The position numbers and the translations under genes are program-made. Below, piece after piece: positions 9,544 to 17,930 of a stretch of 64,000 bases of DNA (position 1 is the first letter of the stretch; each line of letters begins with the position of its first letter). This stretch comes from Parazoarcus communis (GTDB lineage Bacteria > Pseudomonadota > Gammaproteobacteria > Burkholderiales > Rhodocyclaceae). The notes under the pieces were generated by a model. The model made no database searches, had not been told where the DNA came from, and was given only the letters and a program-made list of their open reading frames with translations. The DNA lies in NCBI RefSeq assembly GCF_003111645.1, contig NZ_CP022187.1, positions 2,294,001-2,358,000 on the forward strand, in the 5' to 3' direction.

Positions 9544-10926
9544 TCAATGAGCGCCTTCTCCGGTCAGCACGACCCGAACCGTTTCGAAGAGAACGAGCGT
9601 ATCGAGCACCAGTGTATGGTTTTTTACGTAGTACAGATCGTACTGCAGCTTCTGGATTGCATCGTCGACCGACGAGCCGTACTGATACCTCACCTGAGCC
9701 CAACCTGTCACCCCGGGCTTCACACAGTGACGAACGCCGTAGAATGGAATCTCTTGCGCCAGTTGATCGACAAAATAGGGGCGCTCAGGCCTCGGGCCAA
9801 CCAGACTCATCTCTCCCACCAGCACGTTTAGCAGCTGCGGCAGTTCATCGATGCGCAACTTTCTGATAATGCGCCCCACGCGGGTCGCACGATCATCATT
9901 CGACGCGGCCCATCTGGGCTTGCCATCCTTCTCCGCATCCGTGCGCATGCTACGGAACTTGGTCACCTTGAAGGTCTTGCCCCCCAGACCAACACGCTCC
10001 TGCCGATAGAAAATCGGGCCACCGTCTTCAAACAGAATCAGCAGCGCCGTGATCAGCATGATAGGCGCCGCCAGCAACAGCAGCACCGTTGCGGCAAAAA
10101 GGTCGAAACAGCGCTTGATCAGGGCTCGTCCAAGACTCTGCCTGAATCCGTCACCGTAGATCAGCCAGCTGGCACGCAGGGAATCCACCCTCACCTGCCC
10201 TTGCACGCGCTCGAAGAAGGAAGACAGGTCAAAAACCCGCACACCATCGAGCTTGCAATCGAGCAGTTCGCGCAGAGGAAGCACGCCGCCCCTGCGCTCA
10301 CGCACGGCAACGATCACCTCATTGACCCGGAGCCTGCGCACGACCTCAACCAGCCCGGAGCCTGACAGCACTTTCCGCGGATCGACCTCAACCGGATCGT
10401 CACCGCCACCTGAAAAGAAGCCGACAATCTCCATGCCGCCCTGGGCGGGGCAGGCAAGCGCGCGCTGAACTGCCAGGGCGTCTGGGCCAGTCCCTAGAAT
10501 CAGGACCCTGGGGGCGAACAAAGAGGATGCCTGACGGCGATTGACCAAGGCCCTCATCGACAGCACAACCCCCAGCATGAGCAGAACCGATGCCTGCATC
10601 GCACCAGAGTTGAACCCCGACCACGGGAGCCAGCGAAAAACGCCGTAAGCGACAGGGAGACTGACCAGCACCGACAGCAGGACCCTCGCAATGGCGGCAC
10701 GATGCGAATACTGTGCCGCGGGTCGATACAGACCCATTGCCGAATTCAACGCAACCATCAAAAATGCGAAACTCAGGGCGGAAGGAATCACGACCTCCCA
10801 CTCGACAGTCTCTGCGTGCGCCTGGAAGGTCACTGCGAGCACGACTGCAACAAACAGCAGCAGGGCATCAAGCAGGATCTGTTGCAGCGTATGTGACGGG
10901 AAATAGTGGCTGAATACCTTCAGCAT
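9544..10926 (-). CDS. Exopolysaccharide polyprenyl glycosylphosphotransferase (PEP-CTERM-associated EpsB-like)
   Basis: A 460-aa membrane enzyme. Several N-terminal transmembrane segments and a CoA-binding-like domain (about residues 145-240) precede a PglC/WbaP-type transferase domain with a hydrophobic helix and the motifs FYRQERVGLGGKTF, KFRSMR, LRKLRIDELPQLLNVL and GPRPERPYF. It should transfer a sugar-1-phosphate from a nucleotide sugar to undecaprenyl phosphate, starting repeat-unit assembly. I start it at the ATG at 10926 (MLKVFSHYF), preceded by GAAGGA at good spacing, rather than 20 codons upstream. It is the first gene of the minus-strand prs block and lies downstream of a sigma-54-like site at 11053-11068. 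Confidence 0.87.
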   Translation of the reverse strand: MLKVFSHYFPSHTLQQILLDALLLFVAVVLAVTFQAHAETVEWEVVIPSALSFAFLMVALNSAMGLYRPAAQYSHRAAIARVLLSVLVSLPVAYGVFRWLPWSGFNSGAMQASVLLMLGVVLSMRALVNRRQASSLFAPRVLILGTGPDALAVQRALACPAQGGMEIVGFFSGGGDDPVEVDPRKVLSGSGLVEVVRRLRVNEVIVAVRERRGGVLPLRELLDCKLDGVRVFDLSSFFERVQGQVRVDSLRASWLIYGDGFRQSLGRALIKRCFDLFAATVLLLLAAPIMLITALLILFEDGGPIFYRQERVGLGGKTFKVTKFRSMRTDAEKDGKPRWAASNDDRATRVGRIIRKLRIDELPQLLNVLVGEMSLVGPRPERPYFVDQLAQEIPFYGVRHCVKPGVTGWAQVRYQYGSSVDDAIQKLQYDLYYVKNHTLVLDTLVLFETVRVVLTGEGAH

Positions 10927-11291
10927 GATTTTTCCTTCAAACCAGTCATTGAATGCTCTTGCGCCAAGGATGCACATCACATGCAACCGTGCGTATCCCT
11001 GTGGATACGATAGCGGATCACTCCAGACACGCCCGTTAAACCGGTCACGAACCGCACCTGTGGTGCCTTCTCGAGCAGCGAAAAAGCCATAATCAACTGT
11101 TTTGTATTGATTTTTATACTTGGTTATTTTTCGCCGTCAGGATATTAGCACAGGCGTATTGCATTTCCGCTGCGCAGCAAGAAATGGCAGCAGTCAGGCT
11201 GCAGACGCCCTCTGCCCGGCTACACATAGGATATGCTTGAGCCACCGAACGACGATTCAGACCCCTTCCCGCTCACTTCCAGGAGAAATCA
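10927..11291. other. Divergent intergenic region between the prs block and the MaoC gene
   Basis: These 365 bases hold no convincing gene. The part at about 11090-11140 is clearly AT-richer than its surroundings, as expected for promoter DNA. The only site I can name is the minus-strand sigma-54-like sequence at 11053-11068. The hydratase gene on the plus strand has a Shine-Dalgarno (AGGAGAA) just before its ATG. Confidence 0.6.
11053..11068 (-). promoter_or_regulatory. Candidate sigma-54 promoter for the prs/exopolysaccharide block
   Basis: Read on the minus strand the site is AGGCACCACAGGTGCG: GG and GC separated by exactly ten bases, with GGCAC intact and GTGC in place of TTGC. It lies about 130 bases upstream of the glycosylphosphotransferase start. 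A sigma-54 promoter fits the presence of PrsR, a sigma-54 activator, in the same block. The match is imperfect, so this is a candidate only. Confidence 0.45.
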
Positions 11292-11741
11292 ATGGCTAAC
11301 GAAGTTCGTGACTTTTCGGAGATGTATGGTTACAGCTACGAGGACCTCAAGGAGGGCATGACCGCCGCCGTCTCCCGAACCGTAACCGACGCAGATATTC
11401 TCATGTTTGCAGGCGTATCAGGCGATACCAATCCGGTGCACCTTGACGCAGAGTTTGCGGCCAGCACCATGTTCGGCGGCCGGATTGCGCACGGGATGCT
11501 GTCTGCAGCCTTCATTTCGACGGTTTTCGGCACGCGTCTGCCAGGCCCGGGCTGCATCTACCTGTCCCAGACCCTGAAGTTCAAGGCGCCCGTCAAGGTT
11601 GGCGATACCGTGGTCGCACGCGTGACGCTCACCGCGCTCAAGCCGGAAAAGCGACGCGCCGTTTTCAACACGGTGTGCACAGTAGGGAGCACCGAGGTGC
11701 TGGCAGGCGAGGCCGAGATCTTTCTGCCGCCGCGCGGCTGA
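11292..11741 (+). CDS. MaoC-like (R)-specific enoyl-CoA hydratase
   Basis: A 149-aa single hot-dog-fold MaoC domain. The hydratase motif with the catalytic Asp and His is visible in GVSGDTNPVHLD (about residues 45-56), followed by the family-typical FGGRIAHGML. Members hydrate trans-2-enoyl-CoA to (R)-3-hydroxyacyl-CoA (PhaJ type), feeding polyhydroxyalkanoate synthesis or other acyl-CoA pathways. It is monocistronic as far as the sequence shows: a divergent gene lies upstream, and two hairpins and a convergent nif gene lie downstream. Link to nitrogen fixation or exopolysaccharide: none visible. Confidence 0.85.
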   Translation: MANEVRDFSEMYGYSYEDLKEGMTAAVSRTVTDADILMFAGVSGDTNPVHLDAEFAASTMFGGRIAHGMLSAAFISTVFGTRLPGPGCIYLSQTLKFKAPVKVGDTVVARVTLTALKPEKRRAVFNTVCTVGSTEVLAGEAEIFLPPRG

Positions 11742-11760
11742 TCAGCGACGCGTAAATGGA

Positions 11761-11793
11761 AATCACAACCAGAACGCGTGACCGGTTGTGATT
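11761..11793. repeat. Inverted repeat, 10-bp perfect arms
   Basis: AATCACAACC (11761-11770) and its exact complement GGTTGTGATT (11784-11793) flank a 13-base loop, 20 bases after the MaoC stop. There is no T-run, so it is not a textbook rho-independent terminator, but its position suits transcript-end processing. Confidence 0.7.
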
Positions 11794-11825
11794 CAGGTGC
11801 TTGTTGCCTTGCGCGGCACACACTG

Positions 11826-11860
11826 GCACTTCACGCGAACTATTAGTTCGCGTGAAGTGC
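11826..11860. terminator. Very strong hairpin between convergent genes (15-bp perfect stem)
   Basis: A 15-base arm at 11826-11840 is perfectly complementary to 11846-11860 around the five-base loop TATTA. It lies between the 3' ends of the MaoC gene (plus) and the last gene of the nifH operon (minus), so a bidirectional transcript-end structure is the simplest reading. No T-run follows on either side. Confidence 0.6.
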
Positions 11861-11890
11861 CCCTCGCTAATCGGCGAGCTTGCTTGCGAG

Positions 11891-12157
11891 TCAGTCTTCG
11901 ACGCTGGCGACGACAATCCCGATGGCCGAATCTGCATCCTGCGAGAGCGCAAGACAATGCTCGCCGCCACCGACGAGATAGAGATTGAAGCCATCCGCCT
12001 CGAATGCGGGAGACAAACGGGCCGGAATATCGTCTTCGGAACAGACGACGAAACGCAGACCGGGCCACTCCTTGCGCAGTACGCTCACACAGGCATCACC
12101 GAGCCCCTCGTAGGCGACGAGCGCGGCAGCCTTGGCCAGAATGGCTTCGGTAATCAT
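11891..12157 (-). CDS. Small nif-cluster protein of unknown function (88 aa)
   Basis: An 88-aa soluble acidic protein starting MITEAILAKA and ending in IGIVVASVED. Its ATG overlaps the nafY stop (ATGA at 12154-12157), so it is translationally coupled and is the last gene of the nifHDKT-fdxN-nafY operon. I believe similar small proteins occur beside nif genes in other proteobacteria (possibly the DUF6129 family, from memory). No cofactor-binding pattern is evident beyond two cysteines. Function unknown; position suggests a role near FeMo-co handling or nitrogenase maturation. Confidence 0.7.
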   Translation of the reverse strand: MITEAILAKAAALVAYEGLGDACVSVLRKEWPGLRFVVCSEDDIPARLSPAFEADGFNLYLVGGGEHCLALSQDADSAIGIVVASVED

Positions 12158-12876
12158 GTGTCAAGCTCCGCGCCTGGCATGTAGCGCTGCAAGCTGGAAG
12201 GCGCTCTGCCAAGCAGCTTGGCAAGCCATGGCGGCGGACTCTGCAGCGTCCCCTGCAACTGTGCGAGGACCTCGCGCGCAGCACCACCGACCGGATACTT
12301 CACCGGATGAATCCCCGCACGGACGACTTTCGCTGCCGCCGGACCGCCGATCGACTGCATGTAGGCAAGATGACAGTCCCCGATCAGTTCGGCGCGCGCG
12401 ACGTTGCGGTCCTCTGCATCATCGGTCACCCGCGTTGAGCGAACCTCGGACAGGAAAATCCCGGTCTCGGACACCAGATAGATCAGGAAACGGCTGCACG
12501 AGCCAAAGTGCCCGTCGAGCATCTCCCCTGAATTCGAAGCCACCGCGACCCGTAACAGGCCTTCGCCAGCAGGCGCATCGACATCGGGCACGGGTGCGCC
12601 ATCGTCAATCCCCTCTCCCCACAGGTAGCGCACGGCAGACTTGAGCGCACTTGCGTCAACGCCAGGGTCGACGATCTCGTCCCCCTGCAGCATGGCCTTG
12701 ATATCGGCCACGGTCATACGGGCAAGCTTGGCTTCGGTCACTGGGGTACCAAGCCGGTCACCAAGGGAACGCACAAACGCTGACACCTTGACGTCGGGTA
12801 AAGCACGCGCGGCAAGCGCGATGCGCAACGCGGCCTCACGGGTCACAGGGCTGGCGGTGGAACTGGCGGCATTCAT
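12154..12876 (-). CDS. nafY: NafY-like FeMo-cofactor/apo-dinitrogenase-binding protein
   Basis: A 240-aa protein with two parts. The N-terminal helical domain (about 1-100, ending LWGEGIDDGAP) resembles the NafY N-domain that contacts NifDK. The C-terminal NifX/NifY-type domain (about 107-215) contains LLRVAVASNSGEMLDGHFGSC and IGGPAAAKVVRAGIHP. In Azotobacter vinelandii NafY (gamma protein) stabilises apo-NifDK and binds FeMo-co for insertion. The start at 12876 is supported by a strong GGGAGGT eight bases before the ATG; an open frame continues upstream through fdxN but is not coding. NifX/NifY are relatives; the extra N-domain favours NafY. Confidence 0.85.
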   Translation of the reverse strand: MNAASSTASPVTREAALRIALAARALPDVKVSAFVRSLGDRLGTPVTEAKLARMTVADIKAMLQGDEIVDPGVDASALKSAVRYLWGEGIDDGAPVPDVDAPAGEGLLRVAVASNSGEMLDGHFGSCSRFLIYLVSETGIFLSEVRSTRVTDDAEDRNVARAELIGDCHLAYMQSIGGPAAAKVVRAGIHPVKYPVGGAAREVLAQLQGTLQSPPPWLAKLLGRAPSSLQRYMPGAELDT

Positions 12877-12941
12877 GACTGACCTCCCGGGGCAGGTAAA
12901 ACAGACGGGGCGTGCCGTGAGGACACACCCCGGATTCAGGA

Positions 12942-13145
12942 TCAGGCCGCAAGCGGCACGATACAGGTGTCGGTGCCCGGGCAGACCGCGACGCACTGCG
13001 GCTCGTCGAACTCGCCCTCGCACTCGGTGCAGGTATCGGGGTTGATCTTGAAGATGCCGCCCTTGTCGGTAATCGACTTGGTCGGGCAAACCGGCTTGCA
13101 ATCGCCGCACGACGTGCATTCAGCCTGTACGATCTTGAGTGCCAT
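12942..13145 (-). CDS. fdxN: 2[4Fe-4S] ferredoxin, FdxN type
   Basis: A 67-aa ferredoxin. The first cluster motif is CTSCGDCKPVCP; the second is CTECEGEFDEPQCVAVCP, with the eight-residue insertion between the second and third Cys (C-x2-C-x8-C-x3-C) typical of nif-associated FdxN-type proteins. A low-potential ferredoxin here could pass electrons from Rnf to NifH or to NifB. It lies between nifT and nafY in the nifH operon. A second ferredoxin of the same type (24376-24666) follows nifB, so the two may divide nitrogenase and cofactor-synthesis duties. Confidence 0.9.
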   Translation of the reverse strand: MALKIVQAECTSCGDCKPVCPTKSITDKGGIFKINPDTCTECEGEFDEPQCVAVCPGTDTCIVPLAA

Positions 13146-13174
13146 GATGAACTCCTTTCAATGAGGAAACGCCC

Positions 13175-13399
13175 CTATTCGGGCGCATCCACTCGCTTTG
13201 CACGCACGGAAACCGGCAGTCGCGCCGGTGCTTCCTGAGGCTCGATGTAATACGTTCCGCCACTGGCGAGCTTGAGCTCTCCGCCCCATTTCGCCGGGGT
13301 ATCGAACTCGATCGAGGCGATGTTGTCCTCGAGATCGCGCTTGGGCAGGTAGAACACCAGGCCGCCTGCGTCATTCTTGCGAATCATGATATTGGCCAC
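13175..13399 (-). CDS. nifT: NifT/FixU family protein
   Basis: A 74-aa protein beginning at a GTG (VANIMIRKND) with AGGAGGT just upstream. It shows the NifT pattern MIRKNDAGGLVFYLPKRDLE, then WGGELKL, TYYIEP and the terminal RAKRV. Length fits the family (about 70-75 aa). NifT is commonly encoded directly after nifK; its molecular role is unclear and loss has mild or no effect in the cases studied. Open frame continues upstream to an ATG at 13468, but that lies inside the nifK-nifT hairpin region and lacks a comparable ribosome site. Confidence 0.9.
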   Translation of the reverse strand: MANIMIRKNDAGGLVFYLPKRDLEDNIASIEFDTPAKWGGELKLASGGTYYIEPQEAPARLPVSVRAKRVDAPE

Positions 13400-13436
13400 A
13401 ATGGACCTCCTTGTAGGCTCGGACACAAGGCCCGAC

Positions 13437-13460
13437 GCCAGGGGCGTTTTCGCCCCTGGC
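13437..13460 (-). repeat. nifK-nifT intergenic hairpin
   Basis: A 10-bp perfect stem (13437-13446 with 13451-13460, GCCAGGGGCG type) closes a TTTT loop in the 129-base gap between nifK and nifT. It could protect the nifK 3' end or lower downstream readthrough. Confidence 0.65.
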
Positions 13461-13528
13461 CACGACAACCCCCGGAGTCGGCTTGCGCGAGGGCGTTTTC
13501 CCTCAGCCGCTCCGGACGACCTTCTTGC

Positions 13529-15097
13529 TTAGCGAATCAGGTCGTAGTTGTAGTCGGTGGTGCCCATGCCGCGGGTCTCGTCGTCGAGCCGCTCGAGGAC
13601 TGCATTGACCAGGGTGGTGAGGATGTACATCGCGCCCTCGTAACCCAGCGTGGTCATCCTGTGCAGGTGGTGACGATCGAAGATCGGGAAGCCGAGACGG
13701 ATCAGCGGCACCTCGAACTCCTTGCCCTTGTGCACCGTGTCGCGCTGGATGTACTTGCCGTACGAGTTGCCGATCAGGAAATCGGGCTTGTCGGTGAAGC
13801 ACAGGCTACGCAGATGCCACAGGTCGGCACCGGCGTGGACCTTGCAGTTGGCGCCCACCGGCGACTCGGCCAGCATCTTGTCGACCGCCTTGGCCCAGCG
13901 CTTGTTGGCGTTGTTGCACACGATGTGGGTCGGCTCGGCACCGAGTTCGAGCAGGAACTTGACCATGCCCATGACGAAGTCGGGATCGCCGTACAGCGCG
14001 AACTTCTTGCCGTGCAGCCAGGTATGGCTGTCCTGCATCATGTCCATCAGGCGGCCACGCTCGAGGGCCAGCGACTCCGGGATCTCCTTGCCTGTGATCT
14101 CGGACACCTTCATCAGGAGCTCGTCGGTCCACTCCATGCCCATCGGGATGTTGAGCTTCGGGATGTCGTGGTTCCACGTGTTTTCGACGAACTTCTTCGT
14201 CTTCTCGAGTTGCCACGGCTGCAGCAGGATGGTGTTGTGCGCATTCGGTGCGTCCTTCACTTCATCCATCGTCGTGCCGCCCGAGTACATGCGGAACTCA
14301 CCGTCGGACGGGGTATCGAGCACTTCGGTGGGGTCGGACAACAGGGTCGCATCGACGCCCATCTCACCCATCATGCGCTTGATGACGCGGTAGTTGCCGA
14401 GGTAGGTCTCGAAGCCCGGCACGAAGTTGAGCTTGCCGTTGGAGCCAGCAACCTTGCCTTCCATGCTGTTGAGGGTGAAGTAACGTGCGATACCCTCGAA
14501 CATGTTGTCCCAGCCGGTGGTGTGGCTACCGACAAACGACGGCGTATGGGCGAACGGAACCGGGTAGTCCTGCTCGATGTGACCCGCCTTCTTGGTGTTG
14601 TTGATGAAGGCGTTGAGGTCGTCACCGATGACCTCGGCCATACACGTGGTCGACACGGCAATCATGTCGGGCTTGTACAGCGCCTTGGCGTTTTCCAGGC
14701 CGTCGAACATGTTCTTCTGGCCACCGAACACCGCAGCATCTTCCGTCATCGAGTCGGAGACGCACGAGATCGGCTCCTTGAAGTGACGGTTGAAGTAGGT
14801 GCGAAAATAGGCCACGCAGCCTTGCGAGCCATGCACGTACGGCAGGGTCTTGTGGAAGCCGAGCGAGCACAGCACGGCGCCGAGCGGCTGGCAGGCCTTG
14901 GCTGGGTTGATGGTCAGCGCTTCGCGCTTGAAGTTGAGGTCCTGGTATTCCTGGGTGGTGGTCCACTGGAACACTTCCTCAACCTTGTCCGCCGGGTGGC
15001 GCTCTTCAAACAGGTCCTGTTTGTTCTTCAGCGACGCCTTGTAGTCGTCGTCACGGAACAGGGGGTAGCAGGGCTTGATATCGTCAACGGTCTGCAT
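13529..15097 (-). CDS. nifK: Nitrogenase MoFe protein beta chain NifK
   Basis: A 522-aa beta subunit of dinitrogenase. The P-cluster cysteines are in place: C69 (KACQP), C94 (GSQGCVAY) and C152 (TTCMAE). The N-terminal extension with FEERHP and the FQWTTTQEYQ segment are typical of the Azotobacter-like Mo nitrogenase. With NifD it forms the alpha2-beta2 enzyme reducing N2 with electrons from NifH. It follows nifD after 191 bases that include a hairpin. GGAGCC stands before the ATG. All expected landmarks are present, so the gene looks intact. Confidence 0.98.
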   Translation of the reverse strand: MQTVDDIKPCYPLFRDDDYKASLKNKQDLFEERHPADKVEEVFQWTTTQEYQDLNFKREALTINPAKACQPLGAVLCSLGFHKTLPYVHGSQGCVAYFRTYFNRHFKEPISCVSDSMTEDAAVFGGQKNMFDGLENAKALYKPDMIAVSTTCMAEVIGDDLNAFINNTKKAGHIEQDYPVPFAHTPSFVGSHTTGWDNMFEGIARYFTLNSMEGKVAGSNGKLNFVPGFETYLGNYRVIKRMMGEMGVDATLLSDPTEVLDTPSDGEFRMYSGGTTMDEVKDAPNAHNTILLQPWQLEKTKKFVENTWNHDIPKLNIPMGMEWTDELLMKVSEITGKEIPESLALERGRLMDMMQDSHTWLHGKKFALYGDPDFVMGMVKFLLELGAEPTHIVCNNANKRWAKAVDKMLAESPVGANCKVHAGADLWHLRSLCFTDKPDFLIGNSYGKYIQRDTVHKGKEFEVPLIRLGFPIFDRHHLHRMTTLGYEGAMYILTTLVNAVLERLDDETRGMGTTDYNYDLIR

Positions 15098-15153
15098 TTC
15101 TGGCTCCTTGCCTGCGCCGCCAATCTGCGGACGTCAGGCACAAGGTTTTGGGT

Positions 15154-15175
15154 TGCGCGGAGTGGCCTCCGCGCA
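15154..15175 (-). repeat. nifD-nifK intergenic hairpin
   Basis: A 9-bp perfect stem (TGCGCGGAG at 15154-15162 with 15167-15175) closes a four-base loop inside the 191-base nifD-nifK spacer. No gene fits in the spacer. A role in mRNA stability is inference. Confidence 0.55.
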
Positions 15176-15288
15176 TCAACACTTTGCGCACCGGGAGAAG
15201 CATCGCGACCCGATTCATCCGGCCCCCGAAGTGGGTGGCCTGAATCGCAGGCGGATCGCGACGTCGTACCCGGCAGACTCGCGCGCTA

Positions 15289-16764
15289 TTACGCAGCGGC
15301 CTTCACTTCTTCGGCGGGCTTGACGGCCTTCCACGGCGGGGTTTGCTTGCCCCAGCACGGGTTGTTCAGCGTCATGTCCATGTCACGGGCGAAGATGGCA
15401 AAGCCGTCAAAGCCGTGATACGGGCCGGAGTAGTCCCAGCTGTGCATCTGGCGGAAGGGAATGCCCATCTTCTGATAGATGTACTTTTCCTTGATGCCGG
15501 AGCCAACCAGGTCGGGCTTGATGCGCTTGACGAACTCCTCCAGCTCGAAGCCGGTGACGTCGTCGTACAGCAGCGTGGCGTTGCCCATTTCCTGAATCGT
15601 GCGATCGTAGTCGTCGTTGTGGCCGAACTCGTAGCCGGTGCCGACCACTTCCATGCCCAGATCTTCGTATGCGCCGATGACGTGACGCGGACGCAGACCG
15701 CCGATGTAGAGCATCACGCGCTTGCCTTGCAGACGCGGCTTGTACTTGGCGATGACGGCTTCCATCATCGGCTTGTACTTGGCGATCACGCGCTCGGCGC
15801 CTTCCTTGATCGAGTCGTCGAAGAAGGCTGCGATGCGACGCAGCGACTCTTCGATCTTGGTCGGGCCAAAGAAGTTGTACTCCATCCATGGAATCCCGTA
15901 CTTCTCTTCCATGTGACGGCTGATGTAGTTCATCGAGCGGTAGCAGTGCAGCAGGTTCAGCTTCGCCTTCGGGGTGTTTTCCATTTCAGCGATGGTGCCG
16001 TCACCTGACCACTGTGCGATCACGCGCAGGCCCATCTCCTCGAGGAAGATGCGCGATGCCCAGGCGTCGCCGCCGATGTTGTAATCGCCGATGATGGTGA
16101 CGTCGTACGGGGTCGATTCGAAGTGCTGACCGTCGCGGTTCGACAGCACCCAGTCACGCACCGCGTCGTTGGCGATGTGGTGACCGAGCGACTGCGACAC
16201 GCCGCGGAAGCCTTCGCAACGCACCGGCACGACAACCTTGTTGATTTCCTTCGCGGCCTTCTTGGAGACGGCTTCGATGTCGTCACCGATGAGGCCGATC
16301 GGGCACTCCGACTGCACGGTGATGCCCTTGTGCAGCGGGAACAGGCTTTCGATCTCGTTCATGATCTTGGCGAGCTTCTTGTCGCCGCCGAAAACGATGT
16401 CCTTCTCCTGGAAGTCGGAGGTGAAGTTCATCTCGGCAAAGGTATTCACGCCCGTGGTGCCGACGTAATAGTTACGACGACCGGCACGTGAGTACTGACC
16501 GCAACCGACGGGGCCGTGGGAGATGTGGATCATGTCCTTGACCGGACCCCACACCACACCACGCGAACCGGCGTAGGCACAGCCACGGATGGTCATCACG
16601 CCGGGCAGCGACTTGCGGTTGGAGGTAATGCACTTCTTGGACTGCTCGACCGACTGGTCGTTGATCGCGAGGTGCTTTGCGCGATCCTTCTTGGCCTTCT
16701 CGGGATAGACCTCGAGCACTTCCTGGATCAGGCTCTCGGTTTCTTCACGGGTGAGCGTAGACAT
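15289..16764 (-). CDS. nifD: Nitrogenase MoFe protein alpha chain NifD
   Basis: A 491-aa alpha subunit. P-cluster ligands C62 (RGCAYAG), C88 (GPVGCGQYS) and C154 (SECPIGLIG) are present, as are the FeMo-co ligands C274 (LLHCYRSM) and H441 ([13 protein letters not shown]). The functionally important His of [11 protein letters not shown] is at 195. This matches molybdenum nitrogenase rather than VnfD/AnfD. The start at 16764 (MSTLTREE) has AGGAG at good distance; the frame stays open 24 codons further up without support. nifH lies 126 bases upstream with a hairpin between. Confidence 0.98.
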   Translation of the reverse strand: MSTLTREETESLIQEVLEVYPEKAKKDRAKHLAINDQSVEQSKKCITSNRKSLPGVMTIRGCAYAGSRGVVWGPVKDMIHISHGPVGCGQYSRAGRRNYYVGTTGVNTFAEMNFTSDFQEKDIVFGGDKKLAKIMNEIESLFPLHKGITVQSECPIGLIGDDIEAVSKKAAKEINKVVVPVRCEGFRGVSQSLGHHIANDAVRDWVLSNRDGQHFESTPYDVTIIGDYNIGGDAWASRIFLEEMGLRVIAQWSGDGTIAEMENTPKAKLNLLHCYRSMNYISRHMEEKYGIPWMEYNFFGPTKIEESLRRIAAFFDDSIKEGAERVIAKYKPMMEAVIAKYKPRLQGKRVMLYIGGLRPRHVIGAYEDLGMEVVGTGYEFGHNDDYDRTIQEMGNATLLYDDVTGFELEEFVKRIKPDLVGSGIKEKYIYQKMGIPFRQMHSWDYSGPYHGFDGFAIFARDMDMTLNNPCWGKQTPPWKAVKPAEEVKAAA

Positions 16765-16849
16765 CTTGCTTCTCCTGTTCACGACGACACCAATCTGTGC
16801 ACGGCGTGGGTAGGTTTGCTCGACACCCGACGACACAAGCGGTGTTGTG

Positions 16850-16883
16850 CCGGCGGGCGGTTAGGCAGACATCTGCCTGCCGG
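16850..16883 (-). repeat. nifH-nifD intergenic stem-loop
   Basis: CCGGC (16850-16854) pairs with GCCGG (16879-16883) around an inner AGGCAG/CTGCCT stem with an ACAT loop (16863-16878). It lies just after the nifH stop on the transcript. In other diazotrophs nifH message is more abundant than nifDK, and such structures are the usual explanation. Confidence 0.6.
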
Positions 16884-16890
16884 ACAACGG

Positions 16891-17802
<912 letters not shown>

Positions 17803-17865
17803 TTACTCCTTGTCGGAACTGAACTCGTGAATCGATCGTGTTGCGTTGAACCACGAGCACTCATT

Positions 17866-17881
17866 TGCAATCGGCGTGCCA
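17866..17881 (-). promoter_or_regulatory. Sigma-54 promoter of nifH
   Basis: On the minus strand the sequence is TGGCACGCCGATTGCA, a perfect -24/-12 element (TGGCAC-N5-TTGCA). It lies 70 bases before the nifH ATG, placing the transcript start near 17855. Requires NifA or another sigma-54 activator. Confidence 0.93.
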
Positions 17882-17930
17882 GCTCTGAATTCCACGCTCA
17901 ACATATTGTTTTATTTAGGATTTAACGAGA

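Noticed and set aside
11187-11203. GG-N10-GC on the plus strand upstream of the MaoC gene (TGGCAGCAGTCAGGCTGC)
   Set aside because: Only the GG and GC spacing matches; the TTGC half is AGGC-TGC-like and CAC is missing, so it is within chance expectation.
11793-12068. Short frames on both strands sharing a GTSRE-type peptide
   Set aside because: They arise because the 15-bp inverted repeat encodes the same residues in both directions; not genes.
12877-13119. Upstream extension of the nafY frame through fdxN
   Set aside because: The extra 81 codons overlap the real ferredoxin gene in another frame, and a strong GGGAGGT marks the ATG at 12876.
13661-15418. 585-codon open frame opposite nifK
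   Set aside because: Same codon-bias shadow; nifK on the other strand is unmistakable with all ligand cysteines.
16020-16764. AKYKP repeated in NifD as a possible recent duplication
   Set aside because: The two similar segments (about residues 328-344) are a normal feature of NifD proteins in this group.
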